Below are positions 1 to 5,908 of a DNA stretch of 24,903 nt, piece after piece. The DNA comes from a virus. The stretch covers positions 1 to 24,903 of IMG/VR virus record IMGVR_UViG_3300009001_000085. The stretch is one strand, 5' to 3'. Under the pieces are notes generated by a model that did no database searches, had not been told where the DNA came from, and saw only the letters and a list, made by a program, of their open reading frames with translations. Position numbers and translations under genes: made by a program. The first letter of the stretch is position 1. Each line of letters begins with the position of its first letter.

Positions 1-1
1 C

Positions 2-1171
2 TCAGGAACAACAGATAAATCTTTCGTTCGTATTTCCTCAATAAACCAATCAGCTGTCGGCTATAGCGGAGATGTGTATGCTTTAAGAATAGACCATAGC
101 CTCGGCTCAAAAAGCGGTACTGGTAATGATTATGGTATATACCAAAGTGACTCCTCAGTATATAACTACTTTGGCGGCAACGTAGGCATAGGAGCAACAA
201 GCATAGATGCTAGTGCCAAGTTCCAAATTGATAGCACAACACAAGGTGCATTGTTGCCACGAATGACTACAACACAAAGAGATGCGATACCTAGCCCAGC
301 AACTGGACTTTCAATATTTAACACAACCACAGCGCAACCAGAGTATTACTCGGGAACAGCATGGGAAGGTGCAGCTGGTGGTGGCGTATCGATAGGTGAT
401 TCAATAGGTGGTGCATCATTAAACCAAGTATTGTTTGCTGATGCTTCTGGATTGCTTGCACAAAATAGTAAGTTTGTGTTTAATGGTTCAACCTTAAACT
501 TTACGGGTGGCAGTTCTTCTAACCAAACTAACTCATCTTACGGTGTTGGTGCTGGTAATAGTAATTTTGGAAGTAGCAATACATCTATAGGGCATAGTGC
601 AAATGGTAACTCAAATGGTACTTCAATGACAAGTATCGGTAGGTCGGCTGGTCAAAACGCAATATCTAACGAATCTGCATTTATTGGATATGAAGCAGGG
701 TATGCATCAAATGGCAATAGAAGTGTATTTGCTGGATATCGTGCTGGGAGAGGGAGTACTGGCGGTGGTGTTGGGATAGGGGATTACGCACTATACATTG
801 CAAATGGAATCAATAATGCAGCATTGGGTGGAAATTCTCAAAATTCTAGCGTGGGAACTCAAAATACCAGCGTTGGTCAAAATTCATTATTTTTAAACAC
901 TGCAAATTACTCTACGGTTGTAGGTTTCCAAGCTGGTCAAAGTAATACGGGTAACTATGTGTTGGCACTTGGTTACCAAGCAGGGTTGTCTAATACGCAA
1001 GCCAATCGTTTTATCGTAGGTCAACAGAATCTACCATCATTTGGTGTAATAGGAACGGACACGGTAGCCGATGCAGATGCGAAAGCAGCAGCAGCTTTAC
1101 CAGCAGCTGGTGCGAATGGAGTTTATTTGTATTGGAATGCAATTGATAACACAATTAAGGCAAGACCATAA
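2..1171 (+). CDS. Tail fibre-like protein with YadA-head-like repeats (5' end missing)
   Basis: The reading frame is open from the first bases of the window, so the start lies upstream and 389 residues are visible. The first third contains a segment (QGALLPRMTTTQRDAIPSP, then GLSIFNTTT and YYSGTAWE) that I know from tail fibre proteins of Bacteroidota phages. From about nucleotide 540 to 1020 there are many short repeats of the type S(V/I)GxxAGxSNxxG, for example TSIGHSANGNS, SVFAGYRAG, TVVGFQAGQSN and LALGYQAGLSN. These resemble the left-handed beta-roll of trimeric autotransporter (YadA) heads. No C-terminal S74 peptidase chaperone is visible; the protein ends in NTIKARP. A role as a trimeric fibre contacting the host surface is inferred from this architecture. 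It is followed directly, by a TAATG overlap, by the small basic proteins. Confidence 0.75.
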   Translation, partial: SGTTDKSFVRISSINQSAVGYSGDVYALRIDHSLGSKSGTGNDYGIYQSDSSVYNYFGGNVGIGATSIDASAKFQIDSTTQGALLPRMTTTQRDAIPSPATGLSIFNTTTAQPEYYSGTAWEGAAGGGVSIGDSIGGASLNQVLFADASGLLAQNSKFVFNGSTLNFTGGSSSNQTNSSYGVGAGNSNFGSSNTSIGHSANGNSNGTSMTSIGRSAGQNAISNESAFIGYEAGYASNGNRSVFAGYRAGRGSTGGGVGIGDYALYIANGINNAALGGNSQNSSVGTQNTSVGQNSLFLNTANYSTVVGFQAGQSNTGNYVLALGYQAGLSNTQANRFIVGQQNLPSFGVIGTDTVADADAKAAAALPAAGANGVYLYWNAIDNTIKARP

Positions 1172-1320
1172 TGTCAAAGTTAAAGAACAGAAAGGGAAAT
1201 AAAATTTGTGCAAAGGGTATTGCTTGGGCAAAGAAAACCTTTGATAGATACCCATCAGCCTATGCAAATATGGCTGCAAGCAAATATTGTAAGGACCCCA
1301 ATTACGGTAAAAATAAATAA
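1171..1320 (+). CDS. Small basic protein with a YPSAYAN motif (49 aa)
   Basis: The ATG overlaps the stop of the upstream fibre gene by one base (TAATG), which favours translational coupling and supports this start. The product is Lys/Arg-rich, with the central motif FDRYPSAYANMAASKYCKD and two cysteines (residues 13 and 40). Tiny basic proteins with a YPSAYAN-type motif are common in marine phage genomes, as far as I recall. Their function is not established. A nucleic-acid-binding or virion-internal role would fit the charge but is inference. It is the first of a run of five such genes. The coding case rests on the start/stop overlap, sensible composition and family resemblance. Confidence 0.7.
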   Translation: MSKLKNRKGNKICAKGIAWAKKTFDRYPSAYANMAASKYCKDPNYGKNK

Positions 1321-1322
1321 TT

Positions 1323-1406
1323 ATGAAGTATAAAAAAGGAAAGCCGTGCACGGCAAAGGTAAAAATGAAGACAGCACCAAAGGCTAAGACTAAAAAGAAG
1401 TATTAG
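1323..1406 (+). CDS. Very small Lys-rich protein (27 aa)
   Basis: The ATG lies two bases after the stop of the preceding gene, and the TAG stop overlaps the GTG start of the next gene (TAGTG). The product is 27 residues, almost half lysine, with a single cysteine (KGKPCTAKVK). The chain of coupled starts and stops on both sides is the main reason to accept such a short ORF. I do not recognise a family. The composition alone suggests binding to nucleic acid or another polyanion. Alternatively the ORF could serve mainly to carry ribosomes to the next gene. Confidence 0.45.
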   Translation: MKYKKGKPCTAKVKMKTAPKAKTKKKY

Positions 1407-1657
1407 TGGGTGAGTTAAAAAAATGGCGTGAAGAGAGGTGGGTACGTATTGGGACTGACGGTTCAATAATGGGCGAGTGTGGAACAAGTAAAAACACAAA
1501 GAATCCCGATAGGTGTCTACCTCTCAAGAAAGCCAAAAGTATGTCACGCTCTCAGAGGGCAGCCACTGCTCGCAAGAAAAAATCTGAGGGAAGGAAGAAG
1601 CAGTTTGTGTCAAACACAAGGAGTGCTAGGGTAACAAAAAAATACACGAAACGATAA
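1406..1657 (+). CDS. Small basic protein with CGTSK and PDRCLP motifs (83 aa)
   Basis: It begins at a GTG that overlaps the preceding TAG stop. The N-terminal part contains KKWREERWVRIGTDGSI, followed by GECGTSKNTKNPDRCLP, then a basic tail with SMSRSQRAATARKKK. This architecture (KW..., a CG...C pair, then an Arg/Lys tail) matches a family of small uncharacterised proteins that I remember from cyanophages, other marine phages and some giant viruses, listed as a domain of unknown function (DUF5872/DUF6321-like; the exact assignment is uncertain). The two cysteines, 12 residues apart, could bind metal. Function is unknown. The gene continues the coupled chain, since its stop overlaps the next ATG (TAATG). 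Confidence 0.75.
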   Translation: MGELKKWREERWVRIGTDGSIMGECGTSKNTKNPDRCLPLKKAKSMSRSQRAATARKKKSEGRKKQFVSNTRSARVTKKYTKR

Positions 1658-1947
1658 TGGCTACAAAGAGTAAGATGAAGTGCAACAAGCCCACGAAGTC
1701 AGATAGGGCTGGCAAAAAGAAAATGGTAAAGGCTTGTGTTGGTGATACCGAAAAGCTAATCCACTTTGGTGCAAAGGGTTATGGGCATAATTACTCATCA
1801 GCAGCTAGAAAATCATTTAGGGCACGACACAAATGTGATACAGCAAAGGATAGACTAACTGCTAGATATTGGGCGTGCAAACATTTATGGGCTGGCAAGG
1901 GTGGGTCAACTGCATCTAGCCCTAAATCAAGAAAGGGTAAATATTAG
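1657..1947 (+). CDS. Small basic protein with an HFGAKGYGHNYS motif (96 aa)
   Basis: The ATG overlaps the preceding stop (TAATG). The product is strongly basic with cysteines at residues 9, 27, 60 and 73. The core reads LIHFGAKGYGHNYSSAARKS, then FRARHKCDTAKDR and ARYWACKHLWAG. A motif of this kind (RFG.KG...., RH......K....A.YWA...W) is familiar to me from small proteins of marine phages and large DNA viruses, where the function is unknown. The Ser/Lys-rich tail resembles an unstructured nucleic-acid-binding tail. It is the last gene of the coupled cluster before a promoter box. Confidence 0.75.
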   Translation: MATKSKMKCNKPTKSDRAGKKKMVKACVGDTEKLIHFGAKGYGHNYSSAARKSFRARHKCDTAKDRLTARYWACKHLWAGKGGSTASSPKSRKGKY

Positions 1948-1955
1948 TATCTTTG
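1948..1955 (+). promoter_or_regulatory. Bacteroidota-type -7 box (TATCTTTG)
   Basis: TATCTTTG matches the Bacteroidota -7 consensus TANNTTTG and sits in the 14-base gap between two genes. It begins right after the upstream stop codon. The following bases TGACAA run straight into the ATG at 1962, so transcription would start at or within about three bases of the start codon. The longer string TATCTTTGTGA recurs ahead of the genes at 14840 and 23222. I see no clear -33 TTG element. Confidence 0.6.
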
Positions 1956-1961
1956 TGACAA

Positions 1962-2126
1962 ATGAACTTAAAAGATAAATCAAAAGGATTTGGAGATACG
2001 GTAGCTAAGGTTACCAAATTAACGGGCATAAAGTCTGTGGTAGACACTGTTTCAGCTAAGACTGGTAAGGATTGTGGGTGCCAAAAAAGACGAGATGCTT
2101 TAAATAGATTAATACCATACAAATAA
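1962..2126 (+). CDS. Small conserved phage protein with a CGCxKR motif (54 aa)
   Basis: The product contains GFGDTVAKVTKLTGIKSVVD, then GKDCGCQKRRDALNRLIPYK. This pattern (GDT-AKxTKxTGIKxxVD...KDCGCxKRxxxLNxLxPY) is one I recognise from small uncharacterised proteins of Bacteroidota phages, including crAss-like ones. The CGC pair could bind metal or form a disulfide, and the rest looks like two short amphipathic helices. It is preceded by a TATCTTTGTGA promoter that almost touches its ATG, so it may be translated from a leaderless message. Only four bases separate it from the next gene. Function is unknown. Confidence 0.75.
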   Translation: MNLKDKSKGFGDTVAKVTKLTGIKSVVDTVSAKTGKDCGCQKRRDALNRLIPYK

Positions 2127-2130
2127 AAAC

Positions 2131-2598
2131 ATGGCATATCAAAAATTACAAGGGAGAAGAGCAATCAATGTTTACCCGCAGGATGGGGTGATTGTCCCAT
2201 CTCCATCTGACAAAATTGTTAGTGGCTCAAACACATCTGTGGTTGCGAATGAATTGGTTGATAGTGGTGCTGACTTTGCATCTAAAAATGTAAGAACTGG
2301 ATTTACAGTTTACAACACAACAACTGGTAAAACTGCAAGTGTTACATCCGTATCTGATACATCCCTAACACTTAGCTCAGATATATTCTTAGCCTCATCA
2401 GATAATTACGTGGTGTACGGAACGGGCAATAGTGAGGGACCTGTTTTATATATAGGGTTTGGCGGCTCGCTATCTGTTATTACGGTTGGCGGAGATACAA
2501 TAACCTTGCAGAATGTTGGTGATTCATCATTCATTCCAATTATGGTGAGTGAGGTTCTAGCGGCAACAACGTGTGCAAACATAATTGCTCTGTGGTAA
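2131..2598 (+). CDS. Head decoration or spike-type structural protein (155 aa)
   Basis: Two parts are visible. Residues about 40-97 form a beta-rich module (NELVDSGADF, TGFTVYNTTTG, LTLSSDIF, YVVYG) that recurs in the proteins at 14840 and 16713. Residues about 103-155 read GPVLYIGFGGSLSV, GGDTITLQNVGDSSFIPI and end ATTCANIIALW. That ending matches a domain I know from head-decoration or spike-associated proteins of many phages (GGDTVTFxNVxxGSFLPV...IxALW). The N-terminus (MAYQKLQGRRAINVYP) is also typical of that group. Function as a virion surface protein is inferred from family resemblance. It sits between the small basic proteins and the lysis genes, away from the capsid gene. Confidence 0.65.
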   Translation: MAYQKLQGRRAINVYPQDGVIVPSPSDKIVSGSNTSVVANELVDSGADFASKNVRTGFTVYNTTTGKTASVTSVSDTSLTLSSDIFLASSDNYVVYGTGNSEGPVLYIGFGGSLSVITVGGDTITLQNVGDSSFIPIMVSEVLAATTCANIIALW

Positions 2599-2711
2599 TT
2601 ACTAAATGTTCATATGAGATTTTAAATGGTGGTGGGTTTGTGCCAAATAAACCACCAAAAAACCATGTACAGGATTCAAAACCAAATTTAATTATACAAA
2701 AAATATACTAA
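2592..2711 (+). CDS. Possible small protein, GTG start (39 aa)
   Basis: A GTG overlaps the last codons of the preceding gene and opens a 39-codon frame containing GGGFVPNKPPKN. Its stop forms a TAATG with a further small ORF. The start/stop overlaps resemble those between proven neighbours in this window, which is the only positive evidence. I do not recognise the sequence. An imperfect hairpin (2631-2656) lies inside it. It may not be a gene. Confidence 0.33.
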   Translation: MVITKCSYEILNGGGFVPNKPPKNHVQDSKPNLIIQKIY

Positions 2712-2788
2712 TGTATACGGTCACATCTACATATAACTTTATTGCAAACTATATAATAATAGATGGTGATGGGTCAGATATTAGATAA
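2711..2788 (+). CDS. Possible very small protein (25 aa)
   Basis: The ATG overlaps the stop of the 39-codon ORF (TAATG), and the frame overlaps the first bases of the membrane protein gene at 2763. The peptide (MYTVTSTYNFIANY, then IIIDGDGSD) is not one I recognise. It could be a coupling peptide or chance; the evidence is limited to the overlap pattern. Confidence 0.22.
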   Translation: MYTVTSTYNFIANYIIIDGDGSDIR

Positions 2789-3062
2789 AACAACCTCCTT
2801 AAGATTTTCAATAAAAGATTTCATTGGTGTGGCATTTGTTATATTCAGTGTTTCAAGTGTTTACTTCACACTAAAGGCAGACATAGCCGAAGCCAAGGAA
2901 CTACCCAAGCCAGTTCTTTCGGAGCAGGAATACAAGTACAAGGATGAGGTTGTCCGAAAAACAATACTATTAACTCAAAAGGATGTTGATGGGATAAAGG
3001 AGGACATAAAAGAAATAAAGGAGACCTTGATTATTCTTGAGCAAAGATTGTATGATAGATAA
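2763..3062 (+). CDS. Membrane-anchored coiled-coil protein of the lysis cassette (99 aa)
   Basis: One hydrophobic segment at about residues 19-37 (FIGVAFVIFSVSSVYF) follows a short basic N-terminus. A hydrophilic, charged region follows, ending in a likely coiled coil from about residue 70 (DVDGIKEDIKEIKETLIIL). That layout suits an inner-membrane protein with its C-terminus in the periplasm, such as an i-spanin or holin accessory protein. The gene stands at the head of a cassette of exported protein, amidase and holin, which supports a lysis role. The ATG at 2769 (MGQILDK) is an alternative start. Its stop overlaps the next ATG (TAATG). No specific family was recognised, so the lysis role is inference from position and topology. 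Confidence 0.6.
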   Translation: MVMGQILDKTTSLRFSIKDFIGVAFVIFSVSSVYFTLKADIAEAKELPKPVLSEQEYKYKDEVVRKTILLTQKDVDGIKEDIKEIKETLIILEQRLYDR

Positions 3063-3385
3063 TGAAAACCCTAATGATAACTCTGATACTATTTTTGCTT
3101 GTTTTTTTTAACGGGTCAAATAGTAGACAGAGAAAAATATATAGGGTAACGGTTGTTCACATTAATGCTCCTTGGAATAAAAAAAATAGTTTAAACATTG
3201 ATGGGTTATCAAATTGCAATGTCGCATATATAGAATGTAATTGCGACAAGACACATGACCACATGGTGCCCATAATAGTGGTGAAGCGAGGGAGAGATGT
3301 ATTGATGTCTTGGGAGGGTAACATAATGTTTCAGCCAACAACAAATATTAATGAAATTCAAAAATACATAGATGGACATAAATGA
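3062..3385 (+). CDS. Exported thioredoxin-fold-like protein lacking the CxxC motif (107 aa)
   Basis: Residues 1-21 look like a signal peptide (MKTLMITLILFLLVFFNGSN). The following domain resembles thioredoxin: strand VTVVHINAPW (29-38), with NKKN at 39-42 in the place of the CxxC active site. The probable cis-proline P70 (HMVPIIVVKRG) precedes a strand pair, and the C-terminal helix is INEIQKYI. Both redox cysteines of a WCGPC-type motif are replaced by asparagine, so disulfide exchange by the normal mechanism is unlikely. Three other cysteines are present (52, 59, 61). It overlaps the amidase gene by 14 bases, so a role in lysis or envelope interaction is plausible. The fold is inferred by eye. 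Confidence 0.55.
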   Translation: MKTLMITLILFLLVFFNGSNSRQRKIYRVTVVHINAPWNKKNSLNIDGLSNCNVAYIECNCDKTHDHMVPIIVVKRGRDVLMSWEGNIMFQPTTNINEIQKYIDGHK

Positions 3386-3791
3386 CGTTGAGAAGATAAT
3401 AATACATTGCTCTGCAACCAGAGAGAATGATAATTCTATTGATTTTTACACGATAGACAAATGGCACAAGGCTCGTGGATGGAAGGGCTGCGGGTATCAT
3501 TTTGTTGTACTTATTGATGGAACAATACAAATAGGTAGAGAACTTAATGAGAGTGGTGCCCATACGGTTGGGTTTAATAAAAACTCTTGGGGCATATGCT
3601 ATGTGGGTGGACTTGAGCGTGATGGCGAAACACCAAAGGATACACGTACCAACGAGCAAAAGGAGTCGCTAAAGTATTTAATTGGCTTCTTGAAGAGATT
3701 AAAGAAGGACATAACCGTTCACGGTCATAGGGACTTTTCTCCAAAGGCTTGCCCTAGTTTTGATGCTACCTCAGAATATATTAACTTATGA
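3372..3791 (+). CDS. N-acetylmuramoyl-L-alanine amidase endolysin (T7 lysozyme-like, Amidase_2)
   Basis: This zinc amidase would cut the amide bond between N-acetylmuramic acid and L-alanine in peptidoglycan at the end of infection. The expected motifs are in place: zinc ligand H12 (IIIHCSAT), the catalytic-type Y42 in KGCGYHFVV, zinc ligand H119 in HGHRD, and K125 and C127 in PKACPSFD. These correspond to H17, Y46, H122, K128 and C130 of T7 lysozyme. At 139 residues its length is close to that of T7 lysozyme (about 150). There is no signal peptide or added cell-wall-binding domain, so release should depend on the holin. The stop overlaps the start of the holin gene (ATGA). The T7 enzyme also inhibits RNA polymerase; nothing here tests that. 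Confidence 0.95.
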   Translation: MDINDVEKIIIHCSATRENDNSIDFYTIDKWHKARGWKGCGYHFVVLIDGTIQIGRELNESGAHTVGFNKNSWGICYVGGLERDGETPKDTRTNEQKESLKYLIGFLKRLKKDITVHGHRDFSPKACPSFDATSEYINL

Positions 3792-4192
3792 AAGATGTTT
3801 TAGGTCGTATATTTGGTGGTAATGCCACCAAGGTTGGCGGAGAGATTGCCGACCTTGTTGACCGCTTTGTTCACACAAAAGAGGAGAAGGCTCAGTTTGA
3901 AAAAGAGATGAATGAGATTTTCTTGAATGCTGAGGCTGATATGCAGCGTAATGTTACAGAGCGTTGGCGGGCTGATATGAGCTCAGATACGTGGCTTGCC
4001 AAGAATGTAAGACCACTGGTTCTGTTGTTCTTGGTTGTTTCAACGGTGATTATGGTGTTTATTGATGCGGGGGCTATTGATTTTGATGTAAAAGAGAATT
4101 GGGTTGACCTGCTTCAAATTGTTTTAATAACCGTTATATCCGCATATTTTGGTGGGCGTTCCTTGGAAAAGGTTAGGAATGTAAATAAGTAG
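3788..4192 (+). CDS. Holin of the GTA / 3TM type (134 aa)
   Basis: A charged, helical N-terminal half (GGEIADLVDRFVHTKEEKAQ) is followed by SDTWLAKNVRPLVLLFLVV, which is characteristic of the GTA holin family (Holin_3TMs). Hydrophobic segments lie at about residues 76-93 and 105-122, separated by IDAGAIDFDVKENWV. The C-terminus (GGRSLEKVRNVNK) is basic, as expected for a cytoplasmic tail. It would make lesions in the inner membrane that let the neighbouring amidase reach peptidoglycan. It overlaps the amidase gene by four bases and ends the lysis cassette; a promoter box follows at once. Confidence 0.88.
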   Translation: MKDVLGRIFGGNATKVGGEIADLVDRFVHTKEEKAQFEKEMNEIFLNAEADMQRNVTERWRADMSSDTWLAKNVRPLVLLFLVVSTVIMVFIDAGAIDFDVKENWVDLLQIVLITVISAYFGGRSLEKVRNVNK

Positions 4193-4200
4193 TAAATTTG
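4193..4200 (+). promoter_or_regulatory. Bacteroidota-type -7 box (TAAATTTG)
   Basis: TAAATTTG matches TANNTTTG and begins right after the holin stop, 17 bases ahead of the next ATG (4217). The 24-base gap is otherwise A-rich. No clear -33 TTG is visible at the usual distance. Confidence 0.45.
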
Positions 4201-4216
4201 CATAAATTAAATAAAA

Positions 4217-4441
4217 ATGAAATTAACAAAAGAAGAACTTAGTTCGCTTCAGGAATTGAACTCAGAGTATGCCAAGAAAAAGATTCAGCTTGGTGAGATT
4301 GAGATTCAAAAGTATTCCATGATGACTGATATTAGTTTGTTGAGGGCTAAGTTTTCACAAGAGGAAGAAAAGTTAATTAAGAAGTATGGAGAAGATTCTG
4401 TAATTAACTTGCAAACAGGAGAGGTACAAAATAAAAAATAA
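4217..4441 (+). CDS. Small coiled-coil protein conserved in Bacteroidota phages (74 aa)
   Basis: The product is almost entirely helical and charged, with heptad-like spacing from about residue 5 to 62 (EELSSLQELNSEYAKKKIQL onward). The C-terminus, LIKKYGEDSVINLQTGEVQ, is one I recognise from small proteins found in many Bacteroidota phage genomes near structural genes. I do not know a function for it. It follows a promoter box directly and is six bases from the fibre-type gene at 4448, so it may be expressed with the virion proteins. Confidence 0.7.
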   Translation: MKLTKEELSSLQELNSEYAKKKIQLGEIEIQKYSMMTDISLLRAKFSQEEEKLIKKYGEDSVINLQTGEVQNKK

Positions 4442-4447
4442 AAACAG

Positions 4448-5062
4448 ATGGCTAAAATCTCAACATACCCAAGTGATAGTAATCTAAATGCGGATGATTT
4501 ATTGATAGGCACGGACTCGGAAGATTCCAATGCTACAAAAAATTATTCAATAGGTTCTATTGAGGCATATGTAAAATCAAACCTAAACTTAGGTGTTACA
4601 CAGGTAATGACTGGTAGTGAGTTCTCAAATCAAACTCCATCTGGGTTGGATACTCCACTACAGGTTGAGTTTGGGATTGAGCAGGGCAGTGGTTCTGACC
4701 CCGTACAGTTGTCATCAGCTGGGGCTATCACATTCAATCAGGCTGGATTGTATCTCTTTAATGGATACGGCAACTTTGAGCGTCAAGGTTCGTCTGGTGG
4801 AGTTTCTGTTATAGCATTTAGGTCACTTATAAATGGTGCTCAGGTGGGGCAATCAAAAATGGTTGAACTCGATAAGGTTGGAGTTTCTATCCCCTATGAG
4901 GTTACTGTGCCGTTAAATGTTTCTGTTGGAGATGTTTTGACTTGGGAGATACTTAGAGATAGCAGTGGGATAGATGCTGGAGGTCTTTACACACACAACC
5001 TATTATCAAGTTGGAGCGATGTTCCATCATCTTCTTTTACTATTTGGAAGGTAGGAATTTAA
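4448..5062 (+). CDS. Fibre-type structural protein with a C1q/TNF-like domain (204 aa)
   Basis: The N-terminal 45 residues (MAKISTYPSDSNLNADD, LIGTDSEDSNATKNYSI) match a virion-anchoring segment that I know from structural proteins of Bacteroidota phages. From about residue 60 to the end the pattern fits a C1q/TNF-like jelly roll: ITFNQAGLYLFNGYGNFE, a strand-rich middle, VPLNVSVGDVLTWEILRD and a final SSSFTIWKVGI. Such domains trimerise and often bind ligands at the tips of fibres, so a role in host attachment is plausible. It is tightly followed by the small protein at 5064. Domain assignment is by eye; confidence that it is structural is high, but the exact role is uncertain. Confidence 0.75.
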   Translation: MAKISTYPSDSNLNADDLLIGTDSEDSNATKNYSIGSIEAYVKSNLNLGVTQVMTGSEFSNQTPSGLDTPLQVEFGIEQGSGSDPVQLSSAGAITFNQAGLYLFNGYGNFERQGSSGGVSVIAFRSLINGAQVGQSKMVELDKVGVSIPYEVTVPLNVSVGDVLTWEILRDSSGIDAGGLYTHNLLSSWSDVPSSSFTIWKVGI

Positions 5063-5063
5063 T

Positions 5064-5291
5064 ATGGTTATACGAAAGATTTCAATAGGACCAGACTATA
5101 AATCAGGAGCTATGCACTACATAGTCGGTCAAGCTGTATTGGGTGATAGTCACATAATACACCTCATACAGTACGACAAAACGAATGGCTCTATAAAAAT
5201 ATGGATTGAGGATGAGTCGGAATCTATCGTATGCTGGAAAGAATTCACATCAATGATGCCCATATCTATTGAGTACAATATAGATTTCTAA
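5064..5291 (+). CDS. Conserved small phage protein of unknown function (75 aa)
   Basis: The sequence starts MVIRKISIGPDYKSGAMHYI and has alternating hydrophobic strands (HIIHLIQYD, SIKIWIED), suggesting a small beta-rich protein. I recognise the start (IRKISIGxDYKSxAMHYIVGQ) and the end (PISIEYNIDF) as a recurrent family in flavobacterial phages without an assigned function. The ATG follows the preceding stop by one base, and its own stop overlaps the next start (TAATG). It may act with the GroES-like neighbour or in regulation, but nothing in the sequence says which. Confidence 0.7.
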   Translation: MVIRKISIGPDYKSGAMHYIVGQAVLGDSHIIHLIQYDKTNGSIKIWIEDESESIVCWKEFTSMMPISIEYNIDF

Positions 5292-5854
5292 TGCGTTCTT
5301 TATATCAGTTTATCGTAAAGCCAGTTAATGGGACACGATACAATAACACCAAAGATATCGGTGGTATTGATTTGATTGTAAATACATCCGAGGAGGACTT
5401 TAAGTTCTCAAATAGAGAAGCCGAGGTTATTGAAACACCAATCGGGTATGATGGTCCAATATCCAAGGGGGATATACTATTGGTTCATCACAATGTATTT
5501 AAGTTCTATAACGACATGAAGGGTCGTAGACAGAGTGGTAAGAGCTTTTTAAAGGACGATGTATTCTTGATTGACCCCGAACAATTTTTTGCATATAAGA
5601 AGAATGGTGTTTGGAATGGGTACGACAGGTATTGTTTTGTTAAACCAGTACCTGTTGAGGAGAGCTACATATACAAGCCCTTTTCAAATGAGCCATTGAT
5701 GGGGGAGATGGTTATAATTAATGACAATCTAAAGTCGAGTGGCGTTTCTGTCGGAGATAAGGTTTCCTACAAACCATTTCAGGAGTATGAATTTATAATT
5801 GATGGTGAAAAAATGTACAGGATGTACGACCATTCTATAACAATGGTCTTATAA
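5291..5854 (+). CDS. Putative GroES-like co-chaperonin with a split fold (187 aa)
   Basis: The C-terminal region (residues about 137-187) has MGEMVIINDN, VSVGDKVSYKPFQEYEFIID, GEKMYRMYD and ITMVL. That order matches the last half of GroES/Cpn10 (GxVVAVG..., VKVGDKVLF...., IDGEEYLILREDDILAVI). The N-terminal region (about 5-75) carries a similar start (FIVKPVNGTRYNNT, GGIDLIVNTS, REAEVIETP, ISKGDILLVHHNVF), so the protein may contain two GroES-like halves or one fold with an insertion at about 75-130. Phages such as T4 encode a co-chaperonin (gp31) needed to fold their capsid protein with host GroEL, and a similar role is inferred here. Length is about twice that of GroES (about 95 residues). 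It starts at a TAATG overlap. Confidence 0.5.
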   Translation: MRSLYQFIVKPVNGTRYNNTKDIGGIDLIVNTSEEDFKFSNREAEVIETPIGYDGPISKGDILLVHHNVFKFYNDMKGRRQSGKSFLKDDVFLIDPEQFFAYKKNGVWNGYDRYCFVKPVPVEESYIYKPFSNEPLMGEMVIINDNLKSSGVSVGDKVSYKPFQEYEFIIDGEKMYRMYDHSITMVL

Positions 5855-5883
5855 TCTTAACACTATGGCATCTTCTGTTTTAT

Positions 5884-5891
5884 TATATTTG
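5884..5891 (+). promoter_or_regulatory. Bacteroidota-type -7 box (TATATTTG)
   Basis: TATATTTG matches TANNTTTG and lies in the 54-base gap ahead of the exported protein gene (ATG at 5909, 17 bases downstream). A separate promoter would let this gene be expressed apart from its neighbours. No clear -33 TTG is seen. Confidence 0.5.
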
Positions 5892-5908
5892 TATAAATAC
5901 GTACAGAT

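Noticed and set aside
2631-2656. Imperfect hairpin (GGTGGgTTT pairing with AAACCACC)
   Set aside because: There is one bulge, no T run behind it and a weak stem, so it is not a terminator. It may simply reflect the codons for Gly and Pro repeats in the small ORF.
2736-2743. TAACTTTA as a promoter for the lysis cassette
   Set aside because: It lacks the final G of TANNTTTG and lies in AT-rich sequence. The cassette can be read from upstream.
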